64,000 nucleotides of DNA, from NCBI GenBank assembly GCA_026874595.1, contig CM049311.1:69917453-69981452 (forward strand), read 5' to 3'. The notes beneath the pieces are model-generated. The model worked only from the letters and a program-made list of their open reading frames with translations, was not told the origin of the DNA and ran no database searches. This DNA comes from Sipunculus nudus (Eukaryota; Annelida; Sipuncula; Golfingiida; Sipunculidae). Made by a program: the position numbers and the translations under genes. This document shows, piece by piece, positions 60,880-64,000 of this stretch; positions within the stretch are counted from its first letter, which is position 1; every line of letters begins with the position of its first letter.

Positions 60880-61780
60880 GTGTACATTATAGGACCCTGC
60901 GCGGGGCGGATTTTGACCCGCGGGCCCCGGCTTAGGATTCTGTGGCAGGTCACTGACAGGTCAAATCCCTTTTTGGGCACAGCATAATGTGTTGATGACT
61001 GCTATAAGAAACACCACTCCAGTTATGTCTATCTTAATGAACATCCTGAACCTAAACCACATCGGTCAGATTACCTCTTTACTCCCTTAACCGTTTGATT
61101 AGTCTCAGTTTCAGTTGATTAGCAGATTATGGCAGAAAAGATTTATACCAGCAAACACAACTCTGTAGTTTGATGACTTTTGATTAGACAATAATATTCC
61201 CAAGAGTAACTTTTGGTACACATGCATTGTTGAAATCTACATTTTTTTCTTTACCTTTTTTTTATAAATTTAAGTAGAAACAGAGACAATAAAACTAAGG
61301 GTTTGTTTATTTCCCCTGTTAAAAATGAAAACATGTTTAAGGTGTTAAATTATTATGTACATATTAAATCTACTTAAGCAATCAAACATATGTCTTTTAT
61401 TTTATTGAATGATTGCTTAAACGTATTATAATTAATTTTTAATTCTTATCATCAAACATTTCATATATAGTAATAATACGTGTGGCTAATCTATGTGCTG
61501 TAAAATATTCTTGATATGTAAACTTGGATCTGAACACCTTTTTTATATTATTTTGCGGGCTGGACTGTGGGCCGGAAACTTGAAACATGCGGGGCAAGTG
61601 ATGGCTAAAAGGAGATTTTGCGGGGCGGGTGCGGGCTGAAAGAATCATAGTAACTGCGGGACGGGGTGGGCTTGATTTTTTTTGTCTTGGATTGCAGGGC
61701 GGGCTGTGTGATCTAACAGGGCATTATTCGGGGCGGGTGCGGGTTCAGTTTTTCGGCCCGAGTAGGGCCCTAGTGTACAT
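60880..61780. mobile_element. hAT-like non-autonomous element with 8-bp target duplication
   Basis: GTGTACAT at 60880-60887 is repeated at 61773-61780. Between them the ends are TATAGGACCCTGCGCGGGGC and (inverse) TAGGGCCCTACTCGGGCC, both followed by CCCGC/GCGGG-rich subterminal sequence. Length is 885 bp. An 8-bp duplication fits hAT. No transposase frame is seen. Confidence 0.75.
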
Positions 61781-63250
61781 ACTTAACGGGCACAATGTAT
61801 TCATTGTTTACATATTTTAGAATAGGCATATCTGAAATTATATGCAAGAAAAAAAGTGCGTAAATCCCATGCCAACAGTACACATCTCTTTAGCGTGTGG
61901 GGCTTTTTTTTTTAAAGCAATTTTTCTCAGTCACTCAAAATTGACAAATGGCACACGAAAATAAATAATGTAGAACACGTGACTGCCTCTCAGTGGGATT
62001 AAATACCTACCTACTGGATACTTCAGACCATCACAGGAACTATAAAGCGCCGGGCACTGGACTACCTGCCGCCATTTTCCTGTCTCTTCCTACTCAGCTC
62101 TAACTAGGTCGTTGATATGATCAGTGTTATTTACGAAACAGGTCTTCAGTTGCCAGGGACCTATCTTGCCCTCTGGCGTAATACCTTCCCCTTCTTATTT
62201 ACTCCAGGTATTGCATTTCATTAAACCATTGATAACTATACAAACTACACAAATATAATGTTAGTATTATTTATGTCCATCATAATATATAAGGCAGAAT
62301 AAAAAATTTATTATTATTTTTTAAATGTTGATCTTTTGGAATGGAGCGAATATTACGGTCGCTTATTTAGGTAGGCCTTTGTAAATGTTTGCCAATGGGA
62401 CTTCTTTAAAGTAGGTCAATGTTCATTACTTTGGAGCCAAAGGTTATCATGCGTGAGAAGATGATTTACGTACAATATGGGGAAGCCACACTTCCCAGAA
62501 AGTTGGTAATGCAAATAATTGTCATTTACTTCTGAAGGCAGTTCTGTTTTTACCCATGTAATTTCTTCCAGGTGGGCCAGTGTTCGTGTTCATAACATAA
62601 GTGCCTGAAGGTTTAACAGGCTATGTCATGTGTAATGTGAGAAATTCCAGATTTCCCCTCCAACTTTCCCAGAAAGTCCTATAAGTGTTTAGTGGTGATA
62701 TTTGCTCCGATTTAATTACACCAATGGAATTTATTTTATGCGGGCCACTCTGACATAAATATGTGTTGCTAAGGTTTGTTAACGTGTTACTGTGTGCCAC
62801 GTTTAAGCTTAGTATGGGGAAATCCAGTCTTCCCAGAATGCGTTCATGTGACATAGAGCCAAATATGGCTGTCGGCAACTACTGCCTTTATATTAAGCCC
62901 ATAAAATGATTCAAGCATGAGGAGCTCACCGTCCCTGTTGAAAGGAACAACAGACAGTCATGCCCATAGTTAGGTATATAACTGAGCTTATAATGAGATT
63001 CTTTTTTTTTCTCCTTTTTTTTAAGACTGGTTGTTTTTTAATCTGACAACCTTGTCGGAAGATTAATTAGCACTGCGTCACTTGCATTTTAATTTGGATT
63101 TCGGCAACAAGCTCTTTCAAATTAAAGGCTTTCTTGAACATAGATATGGATTTTAAAAGAAATTCTACAAATCCGTTCAGCCGTCCTAAACCATTCATGT
63201 GGTTTTATGAACATTTTTATATGTCTTATGGTCCTATTTACAATAACAAT
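61781..63250. other. AT-rich stretch without recognised genes
   Basis: Segments like ggggaaatccagtcttccca recur near 62485 and 62815, and also near 9215 and 25945, so a dispersed repeat is present. No gene is supported. Confidence 0.4.
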
Positions 63251-63254
63251 AAAA

Positions 63255-63709
63255 AAATCCCAATCATGGTTTAGGCCGGACCAAATCCCGATCAGGGACT
63301 GGTCTGGACCAATGACCGATTATAAATGCATATTCATATCTATTTTACATATAATAGTATACTAAATATAATTTTATTTTTTTATTTAGTTTATTTTTTT
63401 ATGTCTGAACCTTATGGAATATAATATTATGTTCACACCAAGAGCCTGTTCTAGTCTGCCATAGAATCTCAATCAGGAACTTATCCAGACATTATCCCGA
63501 TCAGGGTTTAGGCTGGACTGAATCCCGATGGGGATTCGGTCTGGACCAATTCCCGATTGGTATCGTCCAATCGGTGATTGGTCCAGACCATATCCCGATT
63601 TGGTCTGGTCTAAACCCCCTATCATGATCTGGTCTCGACCAGGGCTGGACCAGATCTCGATCGGGGTTTAGGCCAGTCCATATACCATATACATATGCCA
63701 GTCAATTGA

Positions 63710-63770
<61 letters not shown>
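63255..63770. repeat. GGTCTGGACCAAT-rich repeat ending in a TA microsatellite
   Basis: Many copies of ggtctggaccaat, atcccgatcggg-like and ggtttaggccgga motifs occur in both orientations, followed by a TA run at about 63712-63769. It is related to 48325-48545. The stretch 63771-64000 shows nothing further. Confidence 0.65.
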
Positions 63771-64000
63771 CACTAAAAGGGTGTGGTTGCCATTCCAGCA
63801 TCAAAGTACTCGATACATAAAAGTAGAGTTGCTATACGTTCATAAAATACATCAATGCACAACTGTCACAACCCGCAGGTTTCATGCACGCTACATGGTA
63901 CTAATCAGGTGACCGAGTTGTGTTGGTTTGTGTTAGTCCATGTTCGGGTGCGTGTGTGAGACTTTATTTACGGTTGGCTGGTTTCGCTGTATGATGCCTG

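Overview
The window looks like AT-rich animal nuclear DNA, most plausibly from a mollusc such as a bivalve. It has GT-AG introns, tRNA-derived SINEs, Helitron and DNA-transposon relics and many microsatellites. It has no operons and no bacterial gene density. The taxon is inferred from the style of the repeats and the gene; no marker proves it.

Only one protein-coding gene is well supported. It is on the minus strand from 51805 to 37583, in four exons that I joined by reading splice sites and phases. The exons encode, in order, a CARD (exon 1), an RFX-like winged helix (exon 2 and the start of exon 3), a linker (exon 3), and a complete SAMD9/SAMD9L-type body in one 4.8-kb exon (SAM, Schlafen-like AlbA_2, a SIR2-like region, a P-loop STAND-like NTPase, TPR-like helices and a C-terminal OB-like fold). 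All three junctions keep the frame, giving about 1821 residues. The protein would be an immune sensor/effector in which a death-fold adaptor precedes a SAMD9 machine. This is the most interesting biology in the window.

Layout. 1-5165: tandem and dispersed repeats, two SINEs and two CTCF-like motifs. 5166-29315: nested segmental duplications of non-coding DNA, with a 7-kb block at both ends and three 4.66-kb units between. The first two of these units are nearly identical. Each copy carries a hAT-like relic and an expanding 80-90-bp minisatellite. 29316-33535: C-tract repeats, a CT microsatellite, a SINE and a Helitron-like 3' end. 33536-37582: AT-rich DNA downstream of the gene. 37583-51839: the SAMD9-like gene, whose largest intron contains a GCGA-rich MITE and a 170-bp repeat family bearing palindromes like nuclear-receptor sites. 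52799-56618: a 3.8-kb foldback transposon with 6-bp target duplications, itself interrupted by a 756-bp non-autonomous Helitron whose empty site survives in the other arm. 56619-64000: a TTAA-flanked MITE, a SINE fragment, a hAT-like element with 8-bp target duplications, and a GGTCTGGACC-rich repeat ending in a TA microsatellite.

Most short open frames in the window are chance or repeat-derived and are not annotated as genes.
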